A stretch of 64,000 bases of DNA from Succinivibrionaceae bacterium (lineage in GTDB: Bacteria > Pseudomonadota > Gammaproteobacteria > Enterobacterales > Succinivibrionaceae). A program made the translations under genes and the position numbers. The stretch covers positions 159,920 through 223,919 of the forward strand of contig JAHZGH010000006.1 in assembly GCA_019420905.1 (NCBI GenBank), written 5' to 3'. Below the pieces are notes generated by a model that was not told the origin of the DNA, did no database searches, and worked only from the letters and a program-made list of their open reading frames with translations. Of this stretch, positions 45,408 to 53,587 are shown piece by piece (the first letter of the stretch is position 1; each line of letters begins with the position of its first letter).

Positions 45408-46403
45408 TTAGAAATCACCCTTTAATACAGCATCCACAATTTCAGGATTTGTCATGAGACCTTTTACTAAATCATAAATGCCTTTATCTTTAGCCATGTC
45501 TAACCATTGCTGACGTTCTGCATCAGTTAAGTGGATAACCTCGCAGCCGTAATCCTCATAAACTTTCTCGGCAGAGGCATCTAGCTCCTGGTTAATCTTG
45601 CGCTGAGTCTCCTGATAAGCTGCAGCGGCTTTTAAGATAGCGTTTTGCAGCTGCTCATCCATGTTATCGAAGATTTCTTTGTTCATAACTAAAGGCTGAA
45701 CAGTGAAAATATGCTTGGTGAAGGAAATGTAATGCTGTACTTCGTAAAGCTTATTGGAAAGCATGCCTACATTAGGATGCTCCTGAGAATCGATGGTTCC
45801 CTGCTGCAGACCTGGAATAACCTCGCCCCAGGCCATAGGAGTTGGATTAGCACCCCAGGCCTTCCACATGGCAATATGAACATCGCTGTTTAATACGCGC
45901 ATCTTCTGGCCTTTTACGTCAGCTGGAACTCTGACTGGCAATTTATTGTTGGTATAGTTGCGGAAGCCGAGATCTGCTACAGCTAGCAGCTTAAGATTTT
46001 TTTCTTCTAGCTGCTCGGCAATTTGCTTACCGTATTTACTTGCCTCAAACTTCCAGGCATCCTCAGCAGATTTGAAAATAAATGGGGCATCATAAATATT
46101 CATGTCCGGTACAAGAGGGGCTAATTCTGAGGTAGCGATCTGGCACATGCCGATATCGCCCATAAGAGTTGACTCTAAAACGACTCGATCATCGCCTAGC
46201 ATATTGTTAGGGAAGTGCTCGATTTTTAATCTGCCGTTAGATTCCTTAGCGGCAACATCAACAAATACTTTACCAGCTTCAACAGAAGATTGAGTTGATA
46301 CGTTAGCAAAGCGTAATACTAAATCTTCTGCAGCTTGAGCTGTCATAGAGGAAATGGCGCAGCCTAAAGCAGTAGCTAATAAGATTTTTTTAAAGTTTCT
46401 CAT
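45408..46403 (-). CDS. TRAP transporter solute-binding protein DctP
   Basis: A 331-residue periplasmic binding protein. The signal peptide (about 1-24) ends SSMTAQAA. FANVSTQSSVEAGK starts the mature fold. GFRNYTNNKLPV carries the family Arg that salt-bridges the substrate carboxylate, and QQGTIDSQEHPNVGML is typical. The substrate is therefore probably a carboxylate such as a sugar acid. AAGGGG precedes the ATG. It differs clearly from the second DctP at 62977. Confidence 0.92.
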   Translation of the reverse strand: MRNFKKILLATALGCAISSMTAQAAEDLVLRFANVSTQSSVEAGKVFVDVAAKESNGRLKIEHFPNNMLGDDRVVLESTLMGDIGMCQIATSELAPLVPDMNIYDAPFIFKSAEDAWKFEASKYGKQIAEQLEEKNLKLLAVADLGFRNYTNNKLPVRVPADVKGQKMRVLNSDVHIAMWKAWGANPTPMAWGEVIPGLQQGTIDSQEHPNVGMLSNKLYEVQHYISFTKHIFTVQPLVMNKEIFDNMDEQLQNAILKAAAAYQETQRKINQELDASAEKVYEDYGCEVIHLTDAERQQWLDMAKDKGIYDLVKGLMTNPEIVDAVLKGDF

Positions 46404-46460
46404 AATTAACCCCTTATGAATGGTTTTTTAATGGTATTAAAAATTTTTTCTATTTTGTAA

Positions 46461-46483
46461 AAGCGGGATAAGCTATCCCGCTT
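46461..46483 (-). other. Intercistronic hairpin between the dehydratase and DctP genes
   Basis: AAGCGGGATA pairs perfectly with TATCCCGCTT around a three-base loop. On the transcribed minus strand only TTAC follows, so it is at best a weak terminator. A role in setting the ratio of enzyme to transporter mRNA is plausible. Confidence 0.5.
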
Positions 46484-46503
46484 CTTTTTTATATAAAGAT
46501 CTT

Positions 46504-47607
46504 TTAGATCTTGTGGGCCTCAAGGTACTCTCTATCTAATTCGATGCCATGTCCGGCCTTATCGCTAGGGATATAGAAGCCGTTTTCAATGCGTCCTGCA
46601 GACTTGACGATACGTAAATCGGACCAGGTACCGCCGTCAGTCATCTCTGAGTAAGAAACATTAGGAACAGTAGATAAGAGCTGAGCTGATAACTCAAATA
46701 CAAAGTGAGGAGTCATCGGAACATTATGGGCTCTAGCAACTGCTGCGATGTCAAGATAGCCTGTAATACCGCCGACACGTCCTAAATCAGCCTGAATATA
46801 GTCAGCAGCACCTTCTTCAATGTACATTGCAAACTGATTGAGGTTGTAGGTATTCTCGCCCATAGCGATAGGAGTGTTAGTTCTCTCACGTAAGATCTTG
46901 TGGCCGGTAATATCATCAGAAGGTAAAGGCTCCTCGATCCATAAAAGATTTAATTTATCGAATACCTTAAATGCACGTAATGCCTGAGGCAAGTTCCAGC
47001 CTTGATTTGCGTCAACAGCAAGACCAAAGCCAGGAACAGCTTCTTGGATCTTGCGTAAACGCATTACATCTTCCTCAAGATCCGGCTTGCCGACCTTAAC
47101 CTTAGCGCAGGCATATCCCTGAGCCTTCCATCTCTTAACCTGTTCAATAACCTCTTCAACGCTTAAATTTAAATTAATGCCTGAACCGTAAAGAGGAACC
47201 TTATCGCGGCACTTACCTAACATGTCGTAGAGAGAAACATTTAAGCTCTTAGCTAATAAGTCCCAATAAGCGATATCTAAAGCTGATAAAGCATGAGTGG
47301 TAACACCAGCACCGCCAACATCATGAACATATTTATAGCTTCTTTGCCATAAGCCGCGAGGTGAAACCTTAAGGCCAATTACGTCAGGAATGATCTCTGA
47401 AATTAATGCAGAAATGGTCTTGCCGCACCAGCCGGAGGTATGAGAGAAGCCAGTTCCTACTAAGCCATTTGAGCCGTGAACATCAACAACAGAAACCTCA
47501 ATATCTGTTACATGGTGGATTTGATCTCCCCAAGGACCCTGAGGCAGCGGTACTCGGCAAGTCATTAAATCAATAGACTCAATAGTAGGAATTTGAATAG
47601 CGGACAT
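46504..47607 (-). CDS. Enolase-superfamily sugar-acid dehydratase (mandelate racemase type)
   Basis: A 367-residue protein with an N-terminal capping domain (about 1-130) and a TIM barrel. Catalytic features are the KxK pair in CAKVKVG, metal ligands in VDANQGW, WIEEPL and MGENTY, and a barrel-end Asp (QADLGRVGG) and His (MTPHFVFE) dyad. This is the mandelate racemase subgroup. GTGFSHTSGW resembles talarate/galactarate dehydratases, but the true substrate cannot be read. GGAG precedes the ATG. It lies between the transketolase and TRAP genes. Confidence 0.85.
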   Translation of the reverse strand: MSAIQIPTIESIDLMTCRVPLPQGPWGDQIHHVTDIEVSVVDVHGSNGLVGTGFSHTSGWCGKTISALISEIIPDVIGLKVSPRGLWQRSYKYVHDVGGAGVTTHALSALDIAYWDLLAKSLNVSLYDMLGKCRDKVPLYGSGINLNLSVEEVIEQVKRWKAQGYACAKVKVGKPDLEEDVMRLRKIQEAVPGFGLAVDANQGWNLPQALRAFKVFDKLNLLWIEEPLPSDDITGHKILRERTNTPIAMGENTYNLNQFAMYIEEGAADYIQADLGRVGGITGYLDIAAVARAHNVPMTPHFVFELSAQLLSTVPNVSYSEMTDGGTWSDLRIVKSAGRIENGFYIPSDKAGHGIELDREYLEAHKI

Positions 47608-47652
47608 TTTTTACTCCTTTGAAATAAGCTTTTATTTTTTTATCTAAATCGT

Positions 47653-48573
47653 TTAAACCAAAATCTTATTGACAGCTTCAATAATTGCTTGTGAATTAAT
47701 TCCAAAATAATCATAAAGCTCGGCTGCAGAAGCAGATTTTCCAAAGCAATCCTTCATGCCGATGCGAATTAATTTGCAAGGGCAATTTTCAGATATAACC
47801 TCTGCTACAGCGCTGCCTAGACCTCCGGTAATTTGGTGATCTTCTACAGTTACAATGCCTTTGGTCTTAGCCGCCTCTATGATGGCCTGCTTATCGATAG
47901 GCTTAATGCTGTACATATCGATTACGCGAATTTTTTTACCTGATTTTGCAAGTTCGTCGGCAGCATCTAAGGCGGCCTTTAATACTGAACCGCAGGCGAT
48001 GATTACAGCATCGTCACCGTGACGCAATTCTTTGCTCTTACCAATTTCAAAGGTTTCACCTTCCTGGTATAAAGCTTCATTCTTGTCACGGCCGATGCGG
48101 ATATAGCAAGGACCGTCAATCTTTGCAATTTCTTTAACTAAAGCCTTTGTTGAGACATGATCTGACGGAACTATAACGTTATTTCCCGGAATCGCTCTCA
48201 TTAAAGAAAGATCTTCTAATGCCTGATGAGTAGCTCCGTCGGCACCGCAGTCGATGCCAGCATGAGTTGCAACAACCTTTACATTAAGGTGCGGGTAGCA
48301 AACGCTGTTGCGGAACTGCTCGGCAGCTCTTAAAGCTGCAAACATTGCAAAAGAACTTACATAAGGTATGTAGCCTACTGTAGCTAAGCCTGCAGCTACG
48401 CCCATCATGTTTGACTCAGCAATACCGCAGTCAACAAATCTGTCTGGAAATACTTCTTTGAACTTGCAGGTATAGGTAGCCTTGGCAAGATCGGCATCAA
48501 GTACAATAATGTTGTCTAATTCTTGACCAAGCTCTACAAGAGCCTCGCCGTAAGCTTCTCTATTTGCCTTCAT
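47653..48573 (-). CDS. Transketolase, C-terminal subunit
   Basis: A 306-residue protein holding the pyrimidine-binding and C-terminal domains of a transketolase: DADLAKATYTCKF, DCGIAESNMMGVAAGLA with the catalytic Glu, and VEDHQITGGLGSAVAE. It must pair with the N-terminal subunit encoded upstream. The ATG at 48573 has GGAGG at good spacing and overlaps the end of the partner gene by 14 bases, indicating coupling. Confidence 0.92.
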   Translation of the reverse strand: MKANREAYGEALVELGQELDNIIVLDADLAKATYTCKFKEVFPDRFVDCGIAESNMMGVAAGLATVGYIPYVSSFAMFAALRAAEQFRNSVCYPHLNVKVVATHAGIDCGADGATHQALEDLSLMRAIPGNNVIVPSDHVSTKALVKEIAKIDGPCYIRIGRDKNEALYQEGETFEIGKSKELRHGDDAVIIACGSVLKAALDAADELAKSGKKIRVIDMYSIKPIDKQAIIEAAKTKGIVTVEDHQITGGLGSAVAEVISENCPCKLIRIGMKDCFGKSASAAELYDYFGINSQAIIEAVNKILV

Positions 48574-49381
48574 GATCAAGTTCCTCCAAAGCTTTGCTTA
48601 ATTCTTCTTTAGTTGGGGCTTTGCCGTGCCAATTAACCTGATTTTCCATAAAGGACACCCCTTTACCCTTTATAGTGTGAGCAACGATTACAGTTGCTTT
48701 ATCTGAGCAATTTCTGGCCGCATCAATGGCATTTGCAATTTGCTCATAGTTATGGCCGTCTATTTCTATACAATTTAAATGGAAGTCCTTAAAGCGCTCG
48801 GCTGGATTATCTACATCCATAACCTCGCTTGTGGAGCCGTCAATCTGCAATTTGTTGAAATCTAAAATAATTGTCAAATTTGAAAGCTTGTATTGATTGG
48901 CAAACATTAAAGCTTCCCATACCTGGCCTTCTTCCATTTCGCCGTCGCCGATGATTGCATAGACTCTGGCAGATGAATTCTTTTTCTTAAGGCCTAAAGC
49001 CATTCCGCAAGCTGCAGATATGCCTTGTCCTAAGGAGCCTGTGGTCATATCGACGCCCGGAGTGTGCTTCATCTCAGGGTGTCCCTGCAAGAAGGAATCT
49101 ATATGTCTTAATTTCTTTAATTCCTCTTCTTTAAAAAATCCTTTATATGCTAAGGAAGCGTATAAAATTGGAGCTGCATGTCCCTTGCTTAAAACAACAC
49201 GATCTCTGTTTTCTGCTTTAGGATTCTTAGGATCGATATTAAGCTTTTCTCCGTAAAGGACAGCCATAATGTCCGCTAAGGATAAGGACCCGCCAGGATG
49301 TCCGCTTCCGCCGTAATAAATTGCTTCAAGAACATTCTTGCGCAATAGTTTCGCAATTTCTTTAAATTGATGACAATCCAT
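48560..49381 (-). CDS. Transketolase, N-terminal (TPP-binding) subunit
   Basis: A 273-residue protein with the thiamine diphosphate domain: GGSGHPGGSLSLADIM, LSKGHAAPILYA, TGSLGQGISAACGMALG and the GDGEMEEGQVWEALMFAN...N metal motif. The ATG at 49381 has GGAG seven bases upstream, unlike an ATG 18 bases earlier. Split transketolases are common in catabolic clusters. It is first in the minus-strand operon, so it is transcribed from the TGCGCA-containing region. Confidence 0.93.
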   Translation of the reverse strand: MDCHQFKEIAKLLRKNVLEAIYYGGSGHPGGSLSLADIMAVLYGEKLNIDPKNPKAENRDRVVLSKGHAAPILYASLAYKGFFKEEELKKLRHIDSFLQGHPEMKHTPGVDMTTGSLGQGISAACGMALGLKKKNSSARVYAIIGDGEMEEGQVWEALMFANQYKLSNLTIILDFNKLQIDGSTSEVMDVDNPAERFKDFHLNCIEIDGHNYEQIANAIDAARNCSDKATVIVAHTIKGKGVSFMENQVNWHGKAPTKEELSKALEELDHEGK

Positions 49382-49751
49382 AGATTTGCTCCAATTCATT
49401 ATCTAAATTTGTTTTTATTAATTGCGTTGATTGTGCAACTTTTTGTTTCAATCTACGCATTAAAATATAATGTTTTGCGCATGAAAAAAGTTTGATGTAT
49501 ATCTTATTTTTATAAAATTAGTCCGATTAAAAATAATTAAAATTGAGGTATATTTAATTTTAATATTTAATATCAATAAGATAGTTAAATAAAAATATTT
49601 ATTTAAGCAATTATTTTTCTTTTTTTAGAAATAAAAATGCGCAATATTTTGCGCAATGTCTCAAAATTGATTAAATGTAATATATTTTTTTTTATGGATT
49701 TGTTTTAATGATGATACTTTTTGAAGAACTAGAAAGAACTAAGGAGAAAAA
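49382..49751. other. Divergent regulatory region of the sugar-acid locus
   Basis: About 370 bases of AT-rich DNA between divergent transketolase and hydroxyacid-dehydrogenase genes. No ORF is credible. TGCGCA palindromes occur at 49476, 49638 and 49650. ACGCA also occurs at 49455. The promoters for both directions must lie here. Confidence 0.7.
49636..49657. promoter_or_regulatory. Tandem TGCGCA sites, candidate LacI-family operators
   Basis: AATGCGCAAT and TTTTGCGCAATG have their TGCGCA centres exactly 12 bases apart. The second contains the palindrome TTGCGCAA. A third, TTTTGCGCATG, lies 162 bases upstream near 49476. LacI-family proteins bind short palindromes with a central CG. The regulator gene is the second gene on the plus side, so it is the likely ligand. 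Confidence 0.5.
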
Positions 49752-50720
49752 ATGACCTTTCGTGTTGTTTGGACAGACTGTGACCATGAGTCATTAGCAG
49801 AAGAAGAAAGTGTTTTAAAAGCGGCTGGGATCTCAGATTTTAAGGTAGAACAGTGCAAAACTGAGCAGGATGTTGTAGATAAATGTAAGGGCGCAGTTGT
49901 TCTGCTAAATCAATATACTCCTTTAGGAGCTTATGCATTTAAAAACCTTCCTGAGGTTAAATGCGTTGTCCGCTATGGTGTCGGCGTTGATAATGTAGAT
50001 TTAAAGGCTGCCTCTGAGTATGGCGTTTATGTCTGCAATGTTCCTGATTACGGTACTTTTGAGGTTGCAGATCAGGCCATGGCTTTGATGTTAGCTTGTA
50101 TTAGAAAAGTGGTAAAATCCAATGCGCAAGTTGTAAGCAAAAAATGGGATTTTTCCGAGATGGCCCCTATTCACAGAATGTCTACCATGACAGTAGGAGT
50201 TTATGGCTTAGGCAGAATTGGAAAAGCCTTTGCTAAAAGAGCACATGCTTTCGGCTGTCAAATTTTGGGTTATGATATCGATACCTCTTCGGTAGAGAAT
50301 AACCCCGAATATGATTTCATAAAGCTAGTTTCAAAGGATGAAATATTAAAAAATTCTGATGTAATTTCATTGCATTGTGGATTAAATTCCGAAAATCATG
50401 CTTTCATGAATAAATCTTGCTTTGATTTAATGAAGAATGGAAGCATTTTTATCAATGTATCTCGCGGAGGTTTGGTGAACGAGGATGATTTAGCTGAAGC
50501 CTTAGTTTCTGGTAAATTGAGCGGAGCTGGCATTGACGTTACAGCTAAAGAGCCTTTGCCGGATAACAGCAATTTACGCAAGGCCCCTAATATTATCTTC
50601 TCTCCGCATATAGCCTGGTACTCGATTGAGTCGGCATCAGATTTAAAGACTAAATGTGCTCAGGAGGCTGTCCGTGCTGTATTAGGGCAGAAACTTCGCT
50701 GTCCTGTGAATAAGATTTAA
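49752..50720 (+). CDS. D-2-hydroxyacid dehydrogenase family protein (CtBP-like)
   Basis: NAD-dependent oxidoreductase of 322 residues. It has VVRYGVGVDNVDLKAA, the Rossmann motif VGVYGLGRIGKAF near 142-154 and the catalytic Arg in NVSRGGLVNEDDL. The Glu of the family is in the DVTAKEPLP region, and the His in FSPHIAW. C-terminal-binding-protein-like members act on several 2-keto/2-hydroxy acids. The context suggests a sugar-acid intermediate. GGAG precedes the ATG. The regulator gene follows 30 bases later. Confidence 0.88.
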   Translation: MTFRVVWTDCDHESLAEEESVLKAAGISDFKVEQCKTEQDVVDKCKGAVVLLNQYTPLGAYAFKNLPEVKCVVRYGVGVDNVDLKAASEYGVYVCNVPDYGTFEVADQAMALMLACIRKVVKSNAQVVSKKWDFSEMAPIHRMSTMTVGVYGLGRIGKAFAKRAHAFGCQILGYDIDTSSVENNPEYDFIKLVSKDEILKNSDVISLHCGLNSENHAFMNKSCFDLMKNGSIFINVSRGGLVNEDDLAEALVSGKLSGAGIDVTAKEPLPDNSNLRKAPNIIFSPHIAWYSIESASDLKTKCAQEAVRAVLGQKLRCPVNKI

Positions 50721-50750
50721 AAATATTTTATATTTCAAAGGTATACGAGA

Positions 50751-51755
50751 TTGATTACGATTAAAGATATTGCAATAAAATGTGGCGTAAATCCTTCGAC
50801 GGTTTCACGTGCTCTTAATAATCAAAAAGGAGTATCTGAAGATCTGAAGAAGAAAATATTCGCTGTAGCAGAGTCGATGTCATATTTTAAAAATTTTGAG
50901 CGTAGTCAATCTGCTGACAGCAGGAATATGATTGGCCTGATTCTGCCGGATATCACCAATCCTTATTATGCTTTTATTGCAAAAGGGGTTTCTTCTTTTT
51001 TTAAGGAAAAAGACTATAGCATTATTCTTTGCAATACTGAAAGAAATGCAGAAATTGAAAGAGACTATATCCGCATGCTTTGCTCTTATAAAGTAAAGGC
51101 GGTAATTTTCCTTTCAGTTACGGCAAAAGAAGAAGACTTAACTCCTTTTTTTAATGCCGGCATTAAGATTGTTTGCATAGATAATCCAATATCTAAGCAG
51201 GTATCCTGCGTTGCTAATGATAACTATTCTGGAACCTGCGATCTTATAAAGCACATGATTTCTCCTGAGGTAGGGACTAAAAGATTATCTTTGCTTATGG
51301 GAGCTGCTAATGTTTTTACAACTAAGGAAAGAATTCGCGCCTGCATTGATACTTTAGAGGAAGCAGGAAAGAGCGAGGTTTTAATTGATATAAAGCATAT
51401 TATGCCTACATATGACGAGGCTTATAAGGCTGTCCCGGATCTTTTAAAAAGTAATCCTGACACAATTTTTGCAGCTAATGACACCATTGCACTAGCTGTG
51501 ATAGGCTACTGTCATGACCATGATATTCGCGTTCCGCAGGATTTAAAGGTTGCAGGCTATGATGATATTGCTGCAGCGGCAACTATGTGGCCTCCTCTGA
51601 CTACAGTTCATCAAAGGAAAATATCTTTAGGCGTGCAGGCTGCTAATCTGCTGTATCAGCACATTGTAGATCCTAATATGAGAATAAAAAAAATAGAGCT
51701 CTTTCCTAAGCTAATAAAAAGAGCAAGCCTTGGAGAAAAATATAAAATTATATAA
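50751..51755 (+). CDS. LacI-family transcriptional regulator
   Basis: A 334-residue repressor type. The N-terminal helix-turn-helix is ITIKDIAIKCGVNPSTVSRALNN with a hinge near 45-60. A periplasmic-binding-protein-like sensor follows (GLILPDITNPYYAFIAKGV, TIFAANDTIALAVIGYCHDH, VAGYDDIAAAATMWPPLTTV). The start is TTG with AAAGG upstream. It most likely controls its own operon and the divergent transketolase-TRAP operon in response to the transported sugar acid or a metabolite. Confidence 0.92.
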   Translation: MITIKDIAIKCGVNPSTVSRALNNQKGVSEDLKKKIFAVAESMSYFKNFERSQSADSRNMIGLILPDITNPYYAFIAKGVSSFFKEKDYSIILCNTERNAEIERDYIRMLCSYKVKAVIFLSVTAKEEDLTPFFNAGIKIVCIDNPISKQVSCVANDNYSGTCDLIKHMISPEVGTKRLSLLMGAANVFTTKERIRACIDTLEEAGKSEVLIDIKHIMPTYDEAYKAVPDLLKSNPDTIFAANDTIALAVIGYCHDHDIRVPQDLKVAGYDDIAAAATMWPPLTTVHQRKISLGVQAANLLYQHIVDPNMRIKKIELFPKLIKRASLGEKYKII

Positions 51756-51808
51756 TTAGCTAAGGCATTGTTTAATAAAATTTAAGAACTAAGTTAAGAT
51801 GATCTGAA

Positions 51809-51847
51809 AAACTTATCTCTTTATCCGTAAAAGAGATAAGTTTTTTT
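51809..51847 (+). terminator. Terminator after the LacI-family gene
   Basis: AAACTTATCTCTT (51809-51821) pairs with AAGAGATAAGTTT (51831-51843) and is followed by more T residues. Confidence 0.88.
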
Positions 51848-51887
51848 ATGGAAAATATGAAGCCTAAAGGCAATGGAAGAAAATAAA

Positions 51888-51911
51888 TAAGGGTGACTGA
51901 CGTCACCCTTA
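51888..51911 (-). terminator. gapA terminator
   Basis: On the minus strand AAGGGTGAC pairs with GTCACCCTT around GTCA, followed by ATTTATTTT. It lies 24 bases after the gapA stop. Confidence 0.85.
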
Positions 51912-51934
51912 AAAATCTTTGATTAAGCGTTAAA

Positions 51935-52948
51935 TTATAACGGCTTGATCTGCTCCATGGACTTGATGAGCTCTAATACCTTGTTAGAGTAACCGATCTC
52001 ATTGTCGTACCAAGAAACTAACTTGACGAACTTGTCGGTTAAAGCAATACCAGCCTTCTCATCGAAGATAGAGGTGTGGGTGTTGCCTAAGAAGTCAGAA
52101 GAAACAACAGCCTCGTCGGTGTAGTCCATAATGCCCTTCATAGGACCTGCAACAGCAGCCTTAACAGCCTCGCAGATTTCCTTATAAGAAGCGCCCTTCT
52201 TTAAGGTGCAGGTTAAATCAACAACAGAAACGTCTAAGGTCGGAACGCGGATAGACATACCGGTTAATAAGCCATTTAAGGAAGGAATTACCTTACCAAC
52301 AGCCTTAGCAGCACCAGTAGAGGAAGGGATGATGTTGCCAGCAGCGCCACGGCCACCACGCCAATCCTTTAAGGACGGACCATCAACAGTACGCTGAGTA
52401 GCAGTAGTGGAGTGAACGGTAGTCATTAAGCCCTGCTCGATACCGAACTCGTCATTGATAACCTTAGCTAAAGGAGCTAAGCAGTTGGTGGTGCAGGAAG
52501 CGTTAGAAACGATGTCCTGGCCAGCATAGGTGTTGTTGTTAACGCCCATTACGAACATAGGGGTAGCATCCTTTGAAGGAGCAGACATAACAACACGCTT
52601 AGCACCAGCCTGGATGTGCTTACGGGCTAACTCATCGGTTAAGAAGAAACCGGTGGACTCAACTACATAGTCAGCACCGATGTCGCCCCACTTGAGGTTA
52701 GCAGGATCGCGCTCTGCAGTGACACGAATTTCGTTGCCGTTAACAACTAAATTGCCATCCTTAACTTCAACGCTGCCGTTGAAAGCGCCGTGCATGGTGT
52801 CATACTTTAACATATAGGCCATGTAGTCAGGCGGGAGAAGGTCGTTGATACCAACTACCTGAATACCAAGTTCCGGACGATAGATAGAAGCACGGAATAC
52901 GAAACGACCAATACGGCCAAAGCCATTAATACCAACTTTAATAGTCAT
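51935..52948 (-). CDS. gapA: Glyceraldehyde-3-phosphate dehydrogenase
   Basis: Glycolytic NAD-dependent enzyme of 337 residues. The NAD fold opens GINGFGRIGRFVFRA. The catalytic Cys is C152 in SNASCTTNCLAP, and the catalytic His is in TTVHSTTATQ. SWYDNEIGYSNKVLEL closes the protein. Codon use appears highly biased (GAT/AAC, TTA and TAC mixes), fitting high expression. It is monocistronic, with its own terminator. Confidence 0.97.
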   Translation of the reverse strand: MTIKVGINGFGRIGRFVFRASIYRPELGIQVVGINDLLPPDYMAYMLKYDTMHGAFNGSVEVKDGNLVVNGNEIRVTAERDPANLKWGDIGADYVVESTGFFLTDELARKHIQAGAKRVVMSAPSKDATPMFVMGVNNNTYAGQDIVSNASCTTNCLAPLAKVINDEFGIEQGLMTTVHSTTATQRTVDGPSLKDWRGGRGAAGNIIPSSTGAAKAVGKVIPSLNGLLTGMSIRVPTLDVSVVDLTCTLKKGASYKEICEAVKAAVAGPMKGIMDYTDEAVVSSDFLGNTHTSIFDEKAGIALTDKFVKLVSWYDNEIGYSNKVLELIKSMEQIKPL

Positions 52949-53587
52949 AGTTTATGTCACCCGTAGTGTAACAATTGAAAAAAGAATTAACAGTGAATAA
53001 GATACTCTGTTTCACGTTTTTGTCAAGATACAGAGCCTTTTTGAAAATTTTTTTCTTAATGTAAATTTTGCTTTTTGAGGCTTAAATTTTTTTCTTAAGA
53101 AAGTCTAAGGCTTTGTATGTTCTAATTTTAACCCGAGTTAGGCATTTTTTTATCAACAAAATATGTTTTTTTGTTTAAATTTTTTTTTGAAAAAATTTTT
53201 TAACTAGAAAATAATTTTTAATGCCGCTTATTCAGGCAAATTTAAATGCCTCAAGAGAGCTTTTTGCTCTTTATTTTACAGAGAGCATTTAAAATGCATC
53301 TTGTAATGGGGTGCTTAGATTTGCCTTAGATATAGTTTGCTTTAATATGAAATAAAAAATTTTCCTTCAAATTTATTTTAGACGGCATTGATAAAAAATA
53401 TATTTGTACTTCTTTTTTATGCATTTTTCTAAATTTTTCAAAAAAATAGCTTATTGCCTTTCAAATACGCTACCGCTTCTCACTTTTTTAGCGCAGATTT
53501 CAAGTAGAATAGTAGAGTTGTAGGTATATTCCGCATAATAATTTTGTGTATATAAATTTTCAATGTAGCTTTCCAGGAGAAAAGATC
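52949..53587. other. Intergenic region gapA-malQ with one structured element
   Basis: About 640 bases of AT-rich DNA between divergent genes; no ORF is credible. At 53241-53293 an outer perfect 9-bp stem TTTAAATGC / GCATTTAAA encloses an inner hairpin AGAGC-TTTTT-GCTCT. Nothing else stands out apart from promoters expected for both genes. AGGAG before malQ lies at its right end. Confidence 0.6.
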
